From positions 16,402 through 80,401 of the forward strand of contig NZ_CALBWS010000027.1 in NCBI RefSeq assembly GCF_937468385.1: 64,000 nt of DNA, in the 5' to 3' direction. Of this stretch, positions 44,475 to 53,179 are shown in pieces (the stretch's first letter is position 1; the number at the start of each line of letters is the position of its first letter). The notes under the pieces were generated by a model. It was not told the origin of the DNA. It ran no database searches and saw nothing but the letters and a program-made list of their open reading frames with translations. Both the position numbers and the translations under genes were made by a program. Source of the DNA: Neobacillus rhizosphaerae. GTDB lineage: Bacteria > Bacillota > Bacilli > Bacillales > Cytobacillaceae.

Positions 44475-44582
44475 AGACACATTAAAAAATTTAAGGAAAG
44501 CTTTAATGAGCTTGCAAAGCAAGTATTTGAACTGGATTTTAAGGAATGGTATGACAAGGGCTGTTGGAGGAACTTTAGATGA
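44475..44582 (+). pseudogene. N-terminal fragment of a GNAT acetyltransferase
   Basis: The frame reads HIKKFKESFNELAKQVFELD then FKEWYDKGCWRNF and stops. The FNxLAxxVFxLDFxxWYxxGxW pattern is the usual N-terminus of a Bacillus GNAT family; the rest is absent. The gap 44447-44804 also holds a hairpin AATCAGCCTTGCC / GGCAAGACTGATT at 44694-44725. Confidence 0.55.
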
Positions 44583-44804
44583 TAATTCTAGAACATCATA
44601 ATTAGACATTCTAATACAGCTTGTGAGACAATCTTACAGATTGAAGCTGGGTTATTTGTTCCGTGTATACCGTAATGATGTTTTGACAATCCCAAATCAG
44701 CCTTGCCCTTTGGCAAGACTGATTTAAAACTATATCCCTCATACTCTAGCAACTATGAGTTGTAAATACTGCTGACATTAATGAAATACGTGCTGTCTAT
44801 TTTT

Positions 44805-45557
44805 TTATGACGTTTTTTTCATTGGAATAATATTATTATCTGATTGTTGCTTTTTGCTTTTTTTTCGATAAACGATTTTAGACAATGTAACACTAAATTC
44901 ATATAAAACCAATAGTGGTACGAGAACTAATATTTGTGACATAAAATCAGGTGGAGTTATGAAAGCAGATATAATGGTTAGTAAAAAGTAAGATATCTTT
45001 CTAGCTTTAGATAAAAGCATTGGATTAATGACACCAATTGAGGTAAGGAACATAGCAATGAGCGGTATTTCAAATAACAATCCAAACGGCAGTGTTAAGT
45101 TTATTATGAATTTAAAATACTTTTCGGCCGTAAACATGGTTTCAAACTGGCCTTTAGATAAGGATAATAAAAAGTTAAGAACAATTGGATACAAGACAAA
45201 ATAACCGAATGAAAGCCCTGCTATAAACAATGTAAAAAATCCCGGAATGTAGGCTAATGTTATTTTTCGTTCTTTTTTAGTTAGTCCTGGTTTTACAAAT
45301 AACCACGTTTGATGCGTAGCAATCGGGATGGTAAGTGCGAGCGCACTCACACCCGAAATCATAAAATATATACTAAGGATTTCAGTTGGTCCTAATACTG
45401 CTAACTCACGATTAAGATCACGAATAAGCCAATCATAAATTTCCTTCACAAAAATGAATGATCCAAATAAAAAAACGATAAAAGTGAGTAATGTAATGAT
45501 TATTCGCTTTCTTAATTCCCCTAGGTGATAAACAACCGTTAACTCTTGATTTTTCAT
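44805..45557 (-). CDS. tatC: Twin-arginine translocase subunit TatC
   Basis: A 250-residue membrane receptor of the Tat export system, with six helices. It has the N-terminal block HLGELRKRIIITLLTFIVFLF (about 11-31) with the conserved signal-recognition residues, and YFVLYPIVLNFLLSL and FGLLFEIPL typical of TatC. It is third in a unit with a Tat-dependent phosphoesterase and tatA, so it is probably dedicated to that cargo as TatAdCd is to PhoD in B. subtilis. It has a basic C-terminal tail. Confidence 0.95.
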   Translation of the reverse strand: MKNQELTVVYHLGELRKRIIITLLTFIVFLFGSFIFVKEIYDWLIRDLNRELAVLGPTEILSIYFMISGVSALALTIPIATHQTWLFVKPGLTKKERKITLAYIPGFFTLFIAGLSFGYFVLYPIVLNFLLSLSKGQFETMFTAEKYFKFIINLTLPFGLLFEIPLIAMFLTSIGVINPMLLSKARKISYFLLTIISAFITPPDFMSQILVLVPLLVLYEFSVTLSKIVYRKKSKKQQSDNNIIPMKKTS

Positions 45558-45592
45558 ATAAGGCCCTCCCTTTTTCCTTTTAGAAATAAGAG

Positions 45593-45621
45593 GAAGATGT
45601 AAGCTTTGAACTTACATCTTC
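45593..45621 (-). terminator. Hairpin between tatA and tatC
   Basis: Perfect 11-bp stem GAAGATGTAAG / CTTACATCTTC without a T-run on the minus strand; probably mRNA stabilising or partially terminating, which would give more TatA than TatC. Confidence 0.6.
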
Positions 45622-45628
45622 GACACTT

Positions 45629-45808
45629 TTACTTAGAATGACCACTATCTTCTTTTTCCTCTGACATTATATCCTTTGCTGAGCTTTTAAATTCTCTTAA
45701 TGTATTACCAAATGCACGCCCAATTTCAGGTAACTTAGATGGCCCAAAAATGATAAGAGCAATAATTAATATTAAAATTAGACCAGGTACTCCTATATTT
45801 TGTAACAT
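45629..45808 (-). CDS. tatA: Twin-arginine translocase subunit TatA
   Basis: A 59-residue protein: MLQNIGVPGLILILIIALII forms the single membrane anchor, followed by the FGPSKLPEIGRAFGNTLREF hinge and amphipathic helix (residues 21-40) diagnostic of TatA/E, and a charged tail. GGAGGAAACATC precedes the ATG. It lies between the phosphoesterase and tatC. Bacillus TatA proteins also do the job of TatB. Confidence 0.95.
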   Translation of the reverse strand: MLQNIGVPGLILILIIALIIFGPSKLPEIGRAFGNTLREFKSSAKDIMSEEKEDSGHSK

Positions 45809-45866
45809 GATGTTTCCTCCATTAAAAATATTTTTAAACTATTGATACGGATAAGATAAACAACAT

Positions 45867-47093
45867 TTATCCTTTCACCTCTTTTTCTTTTTGTTTTTCT
45901 TTTCCTCCATTATTTAATGGTAAAGGATCCATACTTTGATCGTTCGCTGTTAAATTAATTCCATAGTCCTTAGCGAAAACCATATGGGTTTCTACAAGAA
46001 CACCTTCTTTATTTTCATCTAAATTGAATACCCTCGCTCCACGAAGTCTGTTTCTATCAGCACCAGAAAGCCCGTACGTTCCGAAACCTGTGTTACCAGC
46101 ATACCCTAGCAAAATTCCATAATAGTTGCCACAGTAGGTGTTTACATGATCATGTCCGCAGAAAACGCCCTTAACGTCCCCTCTCTCTAACATGGCTGAA
46201 AACAAACCACCGTTAACCGGTCCTGGACATTCATCTTCATTTCTTTCTCCTACTATATTATGTTTTGCCACTGCAAGATCATGGTTAGCTTGTGTTCTAC
46301 TATCAACACTTCCATACCACATAAAACGATGTTCCCATAGAGGGATATGAATGAACACAAGTGAAGGTACTTTATAACCATACTGCTTCTCAAGTTTTTT
46401 GGATTTCTCATAATACCAATTAACTTGATTAAAACGAAGCCAATCCCAAGTAGGGTATCCTTTAAAATCTTGTCCGGCTATTTGAGCTGGTGCATATCTT
46501 CCACTATCAAGAAGCCAGAGGTTGAATGCCGCCATATTGCCTTTTGATTTTCTTATTACAAGGTTCATGTTTCCTGTTCCAGTAAGACCCTTTTCTCCAG
46601 GTTCATTCATATTATATTTGTAATTCATATAGAACTTCAGCATGTCATTCTCATACATTCCACTATTGGCAGAAGAATCTTCATCATGATTTCCAAATGT
46701 AACCGCCCATTTAATTCCTCTTCTTTCCATTGGTTGAGCTACATTATTTAAGGCCTGTTTCATCTCTAATTCAGAATCGCAGCCCCCTGTAATATTGTCA
46801 CCGTTAAGAACAACAAAATCCGGCTTCTCTGTGTCAAGAACTTTCTCCATAAGTTCAAGTGTCCTGCGATCAATTCGTTCATCATCTTGAGTGTCGTTAA
46901 ATTGTACAACTTTGAACTTTCCATCTGAGTTAAATTGAAGCTTAGCATTTTCTAATTCTTCAGCATGTACATTGTTAGTAAATAAATCTCCCGGCAATCC
47001 AGTAGACGCAAGCGTTAACGCAAGCGTACTCATTCCTCCTATTTTCATAAAACTCCTTCTATCTAACCCTTTGCTTTGATCCTGATTACTCAT
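45867..47093 (-). CDS. Tat-exported metallophosphoesterase
   Basis: A 408-residue calcineurin-like phosphoesterase. The N-terminus carries a twin-arginine signal (DRRSFMKIGGMSTLALTLA). Metal motifs are GDN (VLNGDNITGG), GNHDED, HIPLWEH and CGHDHVN. The first motif, usually DxH, reads DTQ here (QFNDTQDDE), so one metal ligand differs; this also occurs in purple-acid-phosphatase-29-like proteins (from memory). It should act outside the membrane on a phosphoester. The ATG of MSNQ with GGAGG eight bases upstream is chosen. It is first of the operon with tatA-tatC. Confidence 0.88.
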   Translation of the reverse strand: MSNQDQSKGLDRRSFMKIGGMSTLALTLASTGLPGDLFTNNVHAEELENAKLQFNSDGKFKVVQFNDTQDDERIDRRTLELMEKVLDTEKPDFVVLNGDNITGGCDSELEMKQALNNVAQPMERRGIKWAVTFGNHDEDSSANSGMYENDMLKFYMNYKYNMNEPGEKGLTGTGNMNLVIRKSKGNMAAFNLWLLDSGRYAPAQIAGQDFKGYPTWDWLRFNQVNWYYEKSKKLEKQYGYKVPSLVFIHIPLWEHRFMWYGSVDSRTQANHDLAVAKHNIVGERNEDECPGPVNGGLFSAMLERGDVKGVFCGHDHVNTYCGNYYGILLGYAGNTGFGTYGLSGADRNRLRGARVFNLDENKEGVLVETHMVFAKDYGINLTANDQSMDPLPLNNGGKEKQKEKEVKG

Positions 47094-47317
47094 GAACATT
47101 ACCTCCAAATTTTTTGGAATTTTTAGAGCCTAGCAATCGAAAAGAGAGAAAATAGGGGAAAAAGGTTTATACAGTTTCAAGTACAAGCAATCATTTTGTA
47201 AGAACTGCCGCCATTATCCCCGTAATCTACATTTCCATCGTAGAATAAAAATATTGATAGAATATTAAATAGGCTAGAAATGTAAGTAAAAAAAACAAAG
47301 AAAAAAAAGAAAATAAA

Positions 47318-47406
47318 GAAAACTCGCCGATTGGCGAGCCGTTAGGCGAAGACAGAGGCGTAGTTGCACTTATGCCTGATAGGAAAGTATACTTTCCTAT
47401 CGGCCA
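47318..47406. repeat. Family-A element (A3) upstream of the Tat operon
   Basis: Two perfect hairpins: CTCGCC-GATT-GGCGAG (47323-47338) and GATAGGAAAG-TATA-CTTTCCTATC (47378-47401), joined by the core GGCGAAGACAGAGGCGTAG. The rest of the gap 47094-47627 is AT-rich with no promoter I can assign. Confidence 0.85.
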
Positions 47407-47627
47407 ACATAGCCAAAGGAAGAGACAAAATAGCCTTAATAAGTAAAACATTCAGATTATTTATAGTAGAAAAGATAGATGAAATAGATGCTTTTTGGTT
47501 TTGTTTTAATCTCCATTTTTGATTAATTTACAAAACTTAATATTTTCTTAGGCTTTTTTTTATATTCAGTTCTTATAATTGAATAAAACAAAACAAATTC
47601 AAATGATGGAGGCATTGGAAGTATTGT

Positions 47628-48422
47628 ATGAATATACATTTAATGACAGAAAGGTATAGAGTAATAATTAAAGAACTTGAGATAAAAAATAAAGTTAATG
47701 TAGTGGATTTAGCAAAAAAATTAAACGTAACACCAGAAACGATTCGAAAAGATTTAAGCTCGCTTGAAGAGAAAAAGAAATTACGTAGAATTCACGGTGG
47801 GGCTATTCGATATTTTGGTTTGATTAAAGAACCTCATTTTAATAAAAAAATCGGCATCTCTCATAATCAAAAAAAAATGATAGGGGAAGTTGCCGCAACT
47901 TTCATTATGGATGGGGAAACAGTTGCTCTAGATGTAGGATCAACAACCTTACATATTGCGAGTTCAATTGAAAATGTAAAAAATATCACGATTGTGACCA
48001 ACTCATTAGCAGCAGCCGAAATCTTAAATAATCGATTAGAAAGCCAACTATTTGATGGCAAAGTAATCGTACTTGGAGGAACAACTAATCCGCGACAACG
48101 TTCAATCAGTGGAGCATTAACCAATCAGTTATTGGAACACTTTAATTTTGATAAAGCGTTTATTTCATGTGGAGGAATAAGCAAAGATGGAATATGTGAT
48201 TTCAATATAGATGAAGCAACTGCATCTACTATTATGATGAAAAGATCAAGAAGTGTTTATGTGGTAACTGATTCTTCCAAAATTAATCAGAAGGCTCTTT
48301 TCCATATAGGGTCATTCTCATCAATTGATTGTGTTATTTCAGATCAAGAAATGCCCGCTGATTGGTCTAAAGACGCTATGGTTAGAAACCTAAAATGGAT
48401 AAAAGCAGGTGACATGTATTAA
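47628..48422 (+). CDS. DeoR-family transcriptional regulator
   Basis: A 264-residue repressor: N-terminal winged helix (VNVVDLAKKLNVTPETIRKDLSSLEEKKKLRRIHGGA, about 24-60) with the DeoR signature, and a C-terminal sugar-phosphate sensor (DVGSTTLHIASSI, VTNSLAAAEIL, CGGISKDGI). It is transcribed away from the phosphoesterase-tat operon across a 534-bp gap, so it may control that operon; no catabolic gene follows it. GGAAG lies six bases before the ATG. Confidence 0.85.
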   Translation: MNIHLMTERYRVIIKELEIKNKVNVVDLAKKLNVTPETIRKDLSSLEEKKKLRRIHGGAIRYFGLIKEPHFNKKIGISHNQKKMIGEVAATFIMDGETVALDVGSTTLHIASSIENVKNITIVTNSLAAAEILNNRLESQLFDGKVIVLGGTTNPRQRSISGALTNQLLEHFNFDKAFISCGGISKDGICDFNIDEATASTIMMKRSRSVYVVTDSSKINQKALFHIGSFSSIDCVISDQEMPADWSKDAMVRNLKWIKAGDMY

Positions 48423-49249
48423 AAATTGATTACCATGTTCATCTTAAGGAAGCTCCTTATTCATTATAGATAGTTAGAAACAACCTATCATATGTGCAGT
48501 TACAGGAACGGAACTAGTCTTTATTGATGGGCATTGCCATCATAAAAATCCATCTCATCTTTCGAATGGTAATAGAATTTTTAAACCTGACGTTAATCCA
48601 TTTCGCCACGAAAGTCAACTCCAGTATGAAGTAACTCAGGCATTTGTTAATAAACAGGAATTAATTTAAATGTTTTTGAGGGATTATTCAACGGTGACGT
48701 TTTGCCGACGGGGTACGATCAACAAACCGCGATTATCTATACTATTAAAATCAGGATTATTTAAAGTATTCTAAGAAGAAAAATTGGGTGAGAAGCTACT
48801 TTAAATACTTGATATCTTAACTCAGTAAACAATGTATTCAAAGTATTGAATGTAGCGATGTCTTATCAGTGAGAAGGCATCGAATTGTTGATTTGAAATA
48901 AAGTTCGATAATTTAATAAAGTTTGATCAAAATCCTGTATTAATTAAACAGGATTTTTCTTTTTTGCTCTTGGAGATGCTGACAATGCCCTAGCATGTTA
49001 CTCAATTAAAGGGCCAGATTGTGGAACAACAATTTTTAAGAAAATTGGATATTAATGTTAAAATATAGATAAAATTGTGAAAGAATTTGGTTAAACTTAA
49101 GGGTCAGGTTAGCACAAAAAAGGTGATTAAAAATTTGAGATTTTCAAGTATTGTACTATGATGAATTTAATTCAATTACTTGAGTCGAGCAATGGTATGG
49201 GACAGTGACCCATACTCTTACATAATCTAGAGAACATTTTAGCTAAGGA
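48423..49249 (+). other. 827-bp gap with decayed coding sequence
   Basis: It holds frames without start signals, for example 48490-48669 (ICAVTGTELVFIDGHCHHKN then PSHLSNGNRIF, ending at TAA) followed in another frame by NVFEGLFNGDVLPTGYDQQT. These look like pieces of a frameshifted gene I do not recognise. A plus-strand terminator lies at 48929-48965. The remainder shows nothing clear. Confidence 0.4.
48929..48965 (+). terminator. Terminator in the DeoR-MGT gap
   Basis: AATCCTGT / ACAGGATT stem followed by TTTCTTTTTT. Confidence 0.8.
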
Positions 49250-49258
49250 GTGGTTGTA

Positions 49259-50461
49259 ATGGCACGGGTTTTATTTATTAATGGTGGATCAGAAGGACAT
49301 GTCAATCCAACTATTGGAGTTGTACAAGAGCTTATTTCGCGTGGAGAAGAGGTAGTGTACTTTACGATAGAAGCTTTTCGTGAGCGTATTGAGAAGACGG
49401 GAGCTACTGTACGAACATTTGATGGTCAAAAATTTGTAAAAGCCTTTATCTCAGGTGGGAGAAGTTATTTACTCGAAAGAATCAACGGTCTTTTGCGTAC
49501 GGCAGATATCGTGATACCTAGTGTTCTGGAGCAAATCGAAGGAGAACATTTTGATTATATCATCCACGATTCTATGTTTGGTTGTGGATATATACTTGCA
49601 CAAATACTTAAACTTCCAGCAATTAATTCTTGTACTTCTTTTGCGCAGACAAAAGCTTCATTCGATAAAATGGTCGAACAGCTTTCTAAAAACATTCCTC
49701 CAGAAATAGTTAAACCTATAAACGATGAATTTCAAAGCCTGACGGTAATGGTGAAGGAAAAATATGATGTGGGGATTCATTCTCCTTACGAAGTTTTTTG
49801 TAATCCTGCACCACTTACAATTGTTTATACAACTAGCGAGTTTCAACCTTTTGAAGAAGCATTTGACCAAACATATAAATTTGTAGGTCCATCCATCTCT
49901 TCACGATTAACGCAAGAAAACTTTGACCTTACTGAAATCAAGGGAAAAAGCCCCATTTACATCTCACTGGGTACTGTCTTTAACCAAGCAATTGATTTCT
50001 ATAAGCTTTGTTTTAAGGCATTTGGGAACACGGATCATACCGTTGTTATGTCTATTGGGGAAAAGGCTCAAATAACTGATTTGGGGGAGATTCCTAAAAA
50101 CTTCATTGTAAAAAATTATGTTCCACAAACTGAGGTGCTGAAATACACTAAATTATTTATCACACATGGCGGAATGAACAGTACCCATGAAGGTCTCTAT
50201 TACGGGGTTCCGCTAATTGTAATCCCACAAAGCGCGGATCAGCCGATAATTGCCGGGCAAGTTACCAATATTGGAGCCGGTATTAAATTACATATGCAAA
50301 GCTTGACTGCAAATCAACTACGTGAAGCCGTAGATCATGTTCTAAACCACCCTTCTTTCCATACAGCTGTTGCAAATATTAGGGAATCCTTTCAAAAATC
50401 GGGTGGGTATTACCAAGCTGTTGATGATATTTTCGAATTTAAAAGTCAATATGATATCTAA
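49259..50461 (+). CDS. MGT-type (macrolide family) glycosyltransferase
   Basis: A 400-residue GT1/GT-B glycosyltransferase of the YjiC/YojK type. It has N-terminal acceptor domain start ARVLFINGGSEGHVNPTIGV and C-terminal UDP-sugar-binding motif FITHGGMNSTHEGLYYGVPLIVIPQ (about 305-330). It moves a sugar from a UDP donor to a small hydrophobic acceptor such as an antibiotic or flavonoid; the natural substrate is unknown. The ATG of MARV has AAGGAG eight bases upstream. It stands alone with a terminator after it. Confidence 0.9.
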   Translation: MARVLFINGGSEGHVNPTIGVVQELISRGEEVVYFTIEAFRERIEKTGATVRTFDGQKFVKAFISGGRSYLLERINGLLRTADIVIPSVLEQIEGEHFDYIIHDSMFGCGYILAQILKLPAINSCTSFAQTKASFDKMVEQLSKNIPPEIVKPINDEFQSLTVMVKEKYDVGIHSPYEVFCNPAPLTIVYTTSEFQPFEEAFDQTYKFVGPSISSRLTQENFDLTEIKGKSPIYISLGTVFNQAIDFYKLCFKAFGNTDHTVVMSIGEKAQITDLGEIPKNFIVKNYVPQTEVLKYTKLFITHGGMNSTHEGLYYGVPLIVIPQSADQPIIAGQVTNIGAGIKLHMQSLTANQLREAVDHVLNHPSFHTAVANIRESFQKSGGYYQAVDDIFEFKSQYDI

Positions 50462-50532
50462 ATAATGATAAAAACTAGATTGTGAAGTTATACACTTAAA
50501 GTACCAGCATCTTTCAATAAGACATTAAATTC

Positions 50533-50574
50533 AAAACGCTTGGGTGCAGTTCAGTTCAACCTCAAGCGTTTTTT
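50533..50574 (+). terminator. Terminator after the MGT glycosyltransferase
   Basis: AAACGCTTG...CAAGCGTTT stem followed by TTTTT. Confidence 0.8.
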
Positions 50575-50697
50575 GTGTGCTAATTACAATGTTATTTAAC
50601 CTGTTGTTTATGTCGCTAAATCATATGTTATTTTTATTGTGATTTAGCTTTTTCTCCACATTATCGGAACTACTTACTTTTCGTTCCCTCCTTTTTC

Positions 50698-51513
50698 TTA
50701 CATATAAGTTGCTAACCATTTCTTTGCTTCTTCAATTCGTATCGGCATTTCTCCATGGTTACCTTTCCATATGTCGTTCATCAATTCGGCAATCGGCGGC
50801 AACGTCAAATTAGCCTCTTTCATAATATCAGGGCGTTGAAACAGCTCCCTGGGCTGGAAGCTTCCGAGGCACTGACCTTGATGAATCACAATCACATCCT
50901 CCGCCCATTCTGCGACAAACTGCATATCATGGGTCGTCACAATCACGGTTTTGCCCTGCTCCTGTAGCAACTGTAATATCGATGCCATCCGTTCTTTTCC
51001 GAATGGATCGAGAAAGGCCATTGGCTCGTCCAGGATAAAGACATCTGTCTCCATCGCAAGAACCCCAGCAACGGTGACGTGCTTTTTTTGCCCATAACTT
51101 AGCTCAGAGGGATTGTCCGCCAGTAAATGCTCAATTCCTAGAAGCTTGATATATTTATCCACTCTTCCCTGAACCTCTTCTGCAGCTACATCCATTTGAA
51201 CAGGTCCAAACGCTATATCTTCGGACACTGTTAAAGAAATAAGCTGGTCGTCAGGGTCTTGAAAGACGATGCCAACATGTTGATATAATTCTTTTCGCAG
51301 CTTCTTATCAACCTTCTGATTACGGAAAAATATATCTCCTTGCTGCGTGGCATACAGCCCATTCAAATGAAACAAAATCGTCGACTTTCCGGCTCCGTTT
51401 GCTCCAACAATCGCCGTTTTCCTACCCTCGCGTATCGAAAAGGAGATGTCTCTTAATATCGGCTTGTCCTTCGTATAGCCATACGACACATTATGAAATT
51501 GAAATACATCCAT
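50698..51513 (-). CDS. cbiO: Nickel/cobalt ECF transporter ATPase
   Basis: A 271-residue ABC ATPase of the CbiMNQO/NikMNQO system. It has Walker A GANGAGKST, Q-loop VFQDPDDQL, signature LSYGQKKHVTVAG, Walker B VFILDEPMAFLDP and H-loop VTTHDMQ. The ATG of MDVFQFHNVSYGY (51513) is the start; a longer frame would translate the end of cbiQ. It overlaps cbiQ by a few bases. With nikR next door, nickel is the likely cargo. Confidence 0.95.
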   Translation of the reverse strand: MDVFQFHNVSYGYTKDKPILRDISFSIREGRKTAIVGANGAGKSTILFHLNGLYATQQGDIFFRNQKVDKKLRKELYQHVGIVFQDPDDQLISLTVSEDIAFGPVQMDVAAEEVQGRVDKYIKLLGIEHLLADNPSELSYGQKKHVTVAGVLAMETDVFILDEPMAFLDPFGKERMASILQLLQEQGKTVIVTTHDMQFVAEWAEDVIVIHQGQCLGSFQPRELFQRPDIMKEANLTLPPIAELMNDIWKGNHGEMPIRIEEAKKWLATYM

Positions 51514-51514
51514 A

Positions 51515-52201
51515 TTATCGCTGTCCTCCCACAAAAAACAAACAGGCAACACAGCCGACCCACAGCACACCATGCAGCCACTCAAACCGAGGTACAATTT
51601 CTATTTCCATCGGCTTTCGTTCTCCTTTATAGCCCTTGCTCAACATTCCTAAGTAAATCCGTTCGGATCGTTGAAAGGAGCGAAGCAGCAGACTTCCTAA
51701 TAGCCAGCCTAATACCCGATATTTTTTTACTTGAAACCATTTACCAGTGTAAAAGCCTCGGCTCCGAAGACTTAACAGCATTTGCCGCACCTCACCTCGA
51801 AACACGTCCATAAACCGCAATGTAAACATAATCAGTTCAATAAAAATAGAAGGAAGCCGCAGCTCAGCTAACACTTGCAAAAAAGCCGGAATACCCATGC
51901 GGTAAAACATAAAGGTGAGCACCTGGGCAACAAAAAGCAATCGGCCGCTATATTGAAGCGCTTTTATCCATCCATGATCCCCCTCATATAAAGGAAAGAA
52001 TAGAAAAGTAAACAGCATAAAGAACACTATCGGCCTTAGCTGTTTAATAAAGGCACGAACCGGAATCCCATAAATAAAGAAAAGCAACATCCCGATGAGC
52101 AAATTTCCACCTATCACCATAAGGTCCTTCGGTAAAACGCCGAGCACAATCAGGAAAAGGGCCATCACCACTTTGACCCTTTGTTGAGGGAGGGCAATCA
52201 A
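51515..52201 (-). CDS. cbiQ: Nickel/cobalt ECF transporter transmembrane subunit
   Basis: A 228-residue T component that couples the ATPase to the substrate-binding subunit. It has several helices and the ECF-T motif pair: RQMLLSLRSRGF (A-R-S/G type) and SERIYLGMLSKGY. The start is best placed at TTG 52201, which overlaps the cbiN stop (TTGA) and has AGGAAA upstream; a longer frame would run through cbiN. Confidence 0.93.
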   Translation of the reverse strand: MIALPQQRVKVVMALFLIVLGVLPKDLMVIGGNLLIGMLLFFIYGIPVRAFIKQLRPIVFFMLFTFLFFPLYEGDHGWIKALQYSGRLLFVAQVLTFMFYRMGIPAFLQVLAELRLPSIFIELIMFTLRFMDVFRGEVRQMLLSLRSRGFYTGKWFQVKKYRVLGWLLGSLLLRSFQRSERIYLGMLSKGYKGERKPMEIEIVPRFEWLHGVLWVGCVACLFFVGGQR

Positions 52202-52476
52202 TTTCGTTTTCCTGCCATTTTTCCTAGCAAGAGAAAGAGGCCAAACGTAATCACAACCCCAATGATGCCCGAAAGACTTGATGACAGCCATGAGTGCATG
52301 CCAGGAATGGCATAGTCAGGGAGTGGTGAATGAAGATACGATGTCGCTCGGTCAATAAATCCCAGCTCTTTTCCTGCCTTTTCGTAGCCATCTGGATGCT
52401 GCGAAGCAAGCAAGGATACAGCTCCAGCAATAAATAGCGATACCGTAATCCAAATATAAATCCGTTTCTTCATCAT
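52198..52476 (-). CDS. cbiN: Nickel/cobalt ECF transporter CbiN/NikN-like subunit
   Basis: A 92-residue membrane protein with two helices (about 8-25 and 66-86) and the extracytoplasmic ASQHPDGYEKAGKELGF motif of the PDGLE domain found in NikN/CbiN. It opens or stabilises the metal site of the M subunit. It overlaps cbiM and cbiQ by four bases on each side. Confidence 0.9.
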   Translation of the reverse strand: MMKKRIYIWITVSLFIAGAVSLLASQHPDGYEKAGKELGFIDRATSYLHSPLPDYAIPGMHSWLSSSLSGIIGVVITFGLFLLLGKMAGKRN

Positions 52477-53105
52477 GATCTCTCCTCTCTCCTTGTAAGG
52501 AAGAACGAAGATCGACGGGCAAAAGGAACAACCGCTCCGGTAATAAGTCCTTCACCTATGCCGATGATCGAATGCCACAGGATAAGTGTTTGTAACGCCA
52601 AACGATAGGAAACCACATTGGACGCCCCAAGCTGAAGGGCGGCAAAAGCAGCAGTGGCGACAACAGAAACCCAGCCTGCAATAAATACCATCAGCGTAAC
52701 AGGGATTTTACTTTTTCGTAGTAATTTATAGACAATTGAAGCGGCTAGCGGGGCAAGAATCGCCATATTCAGGATATTGATCCCGAGTACACTGATTCCC
52801 CCATCTTGAAACACCACTGCTTGAATGGTGACAACCGTTGTCATAATGAGTGTTGTCGGCCAAAAGCCGAATAAATAAACAGCTAACGCTCCTCCAATCA
52901 AATGACCAGAGGCTGCGGCGCCTAATAAGGGAAAATTGACCATTTGTGCTGCAAAGATAAATGCAGCCATTACACCCATAATCGGTACCGCTGTTTGCTC
53001 GAGATTTTTCTTCGATTCTTGAACACTTTTGGCAAGGACAACAACTGATACCACTGCACCTGCAGCTAAGATAGTGGGACTTAATATCCCATCAGGAATA
53101 TGCAT
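52473..53105 (-). CDS. cbiM: Nickel/cobalt ECF transporter substrate-binding membrane subunit
   Basis: A 210-residue S component with about six helices. The correct start is the ATG of MHIPDGILS (53105; AAAGGAG upstream): the family binds Ni or Co with its N-terminal Met-His plus an inner His, so a longer N-terminus would block function. VNFPLLGAAASGHLIGGALA holds further conserved His/Asn residues. It is the first gene of cbiMNQO and divergent from nikR, which points to nickel. Confidence 0.95.
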   Translation of the reverse strand: MHIPDGILSPTILAAGAVVSVVVLAKSVQESKKNLEQTAVPIMGVMAAFIFAAQMVNFPLLGAAASGHLIGGALAVYLFGFWPTTLIMTTVVTIQAVVFQDGGISVLGINILNMAILAPLAASIVYKLLRKSKIPVTLMVFIAGWVSVVATAAFAALQLGASNVVSYRLALQTLILWHSIIGIGEGLITGAVVPFARRSSFFLTRREERS

Positions 53106-53179
53106 TACGGTTCTCCTTTTCACTTTTTCTAAAAAAATATTTATGATATGGTTAAGTTATAGGAAGGAGGCACAAAACT

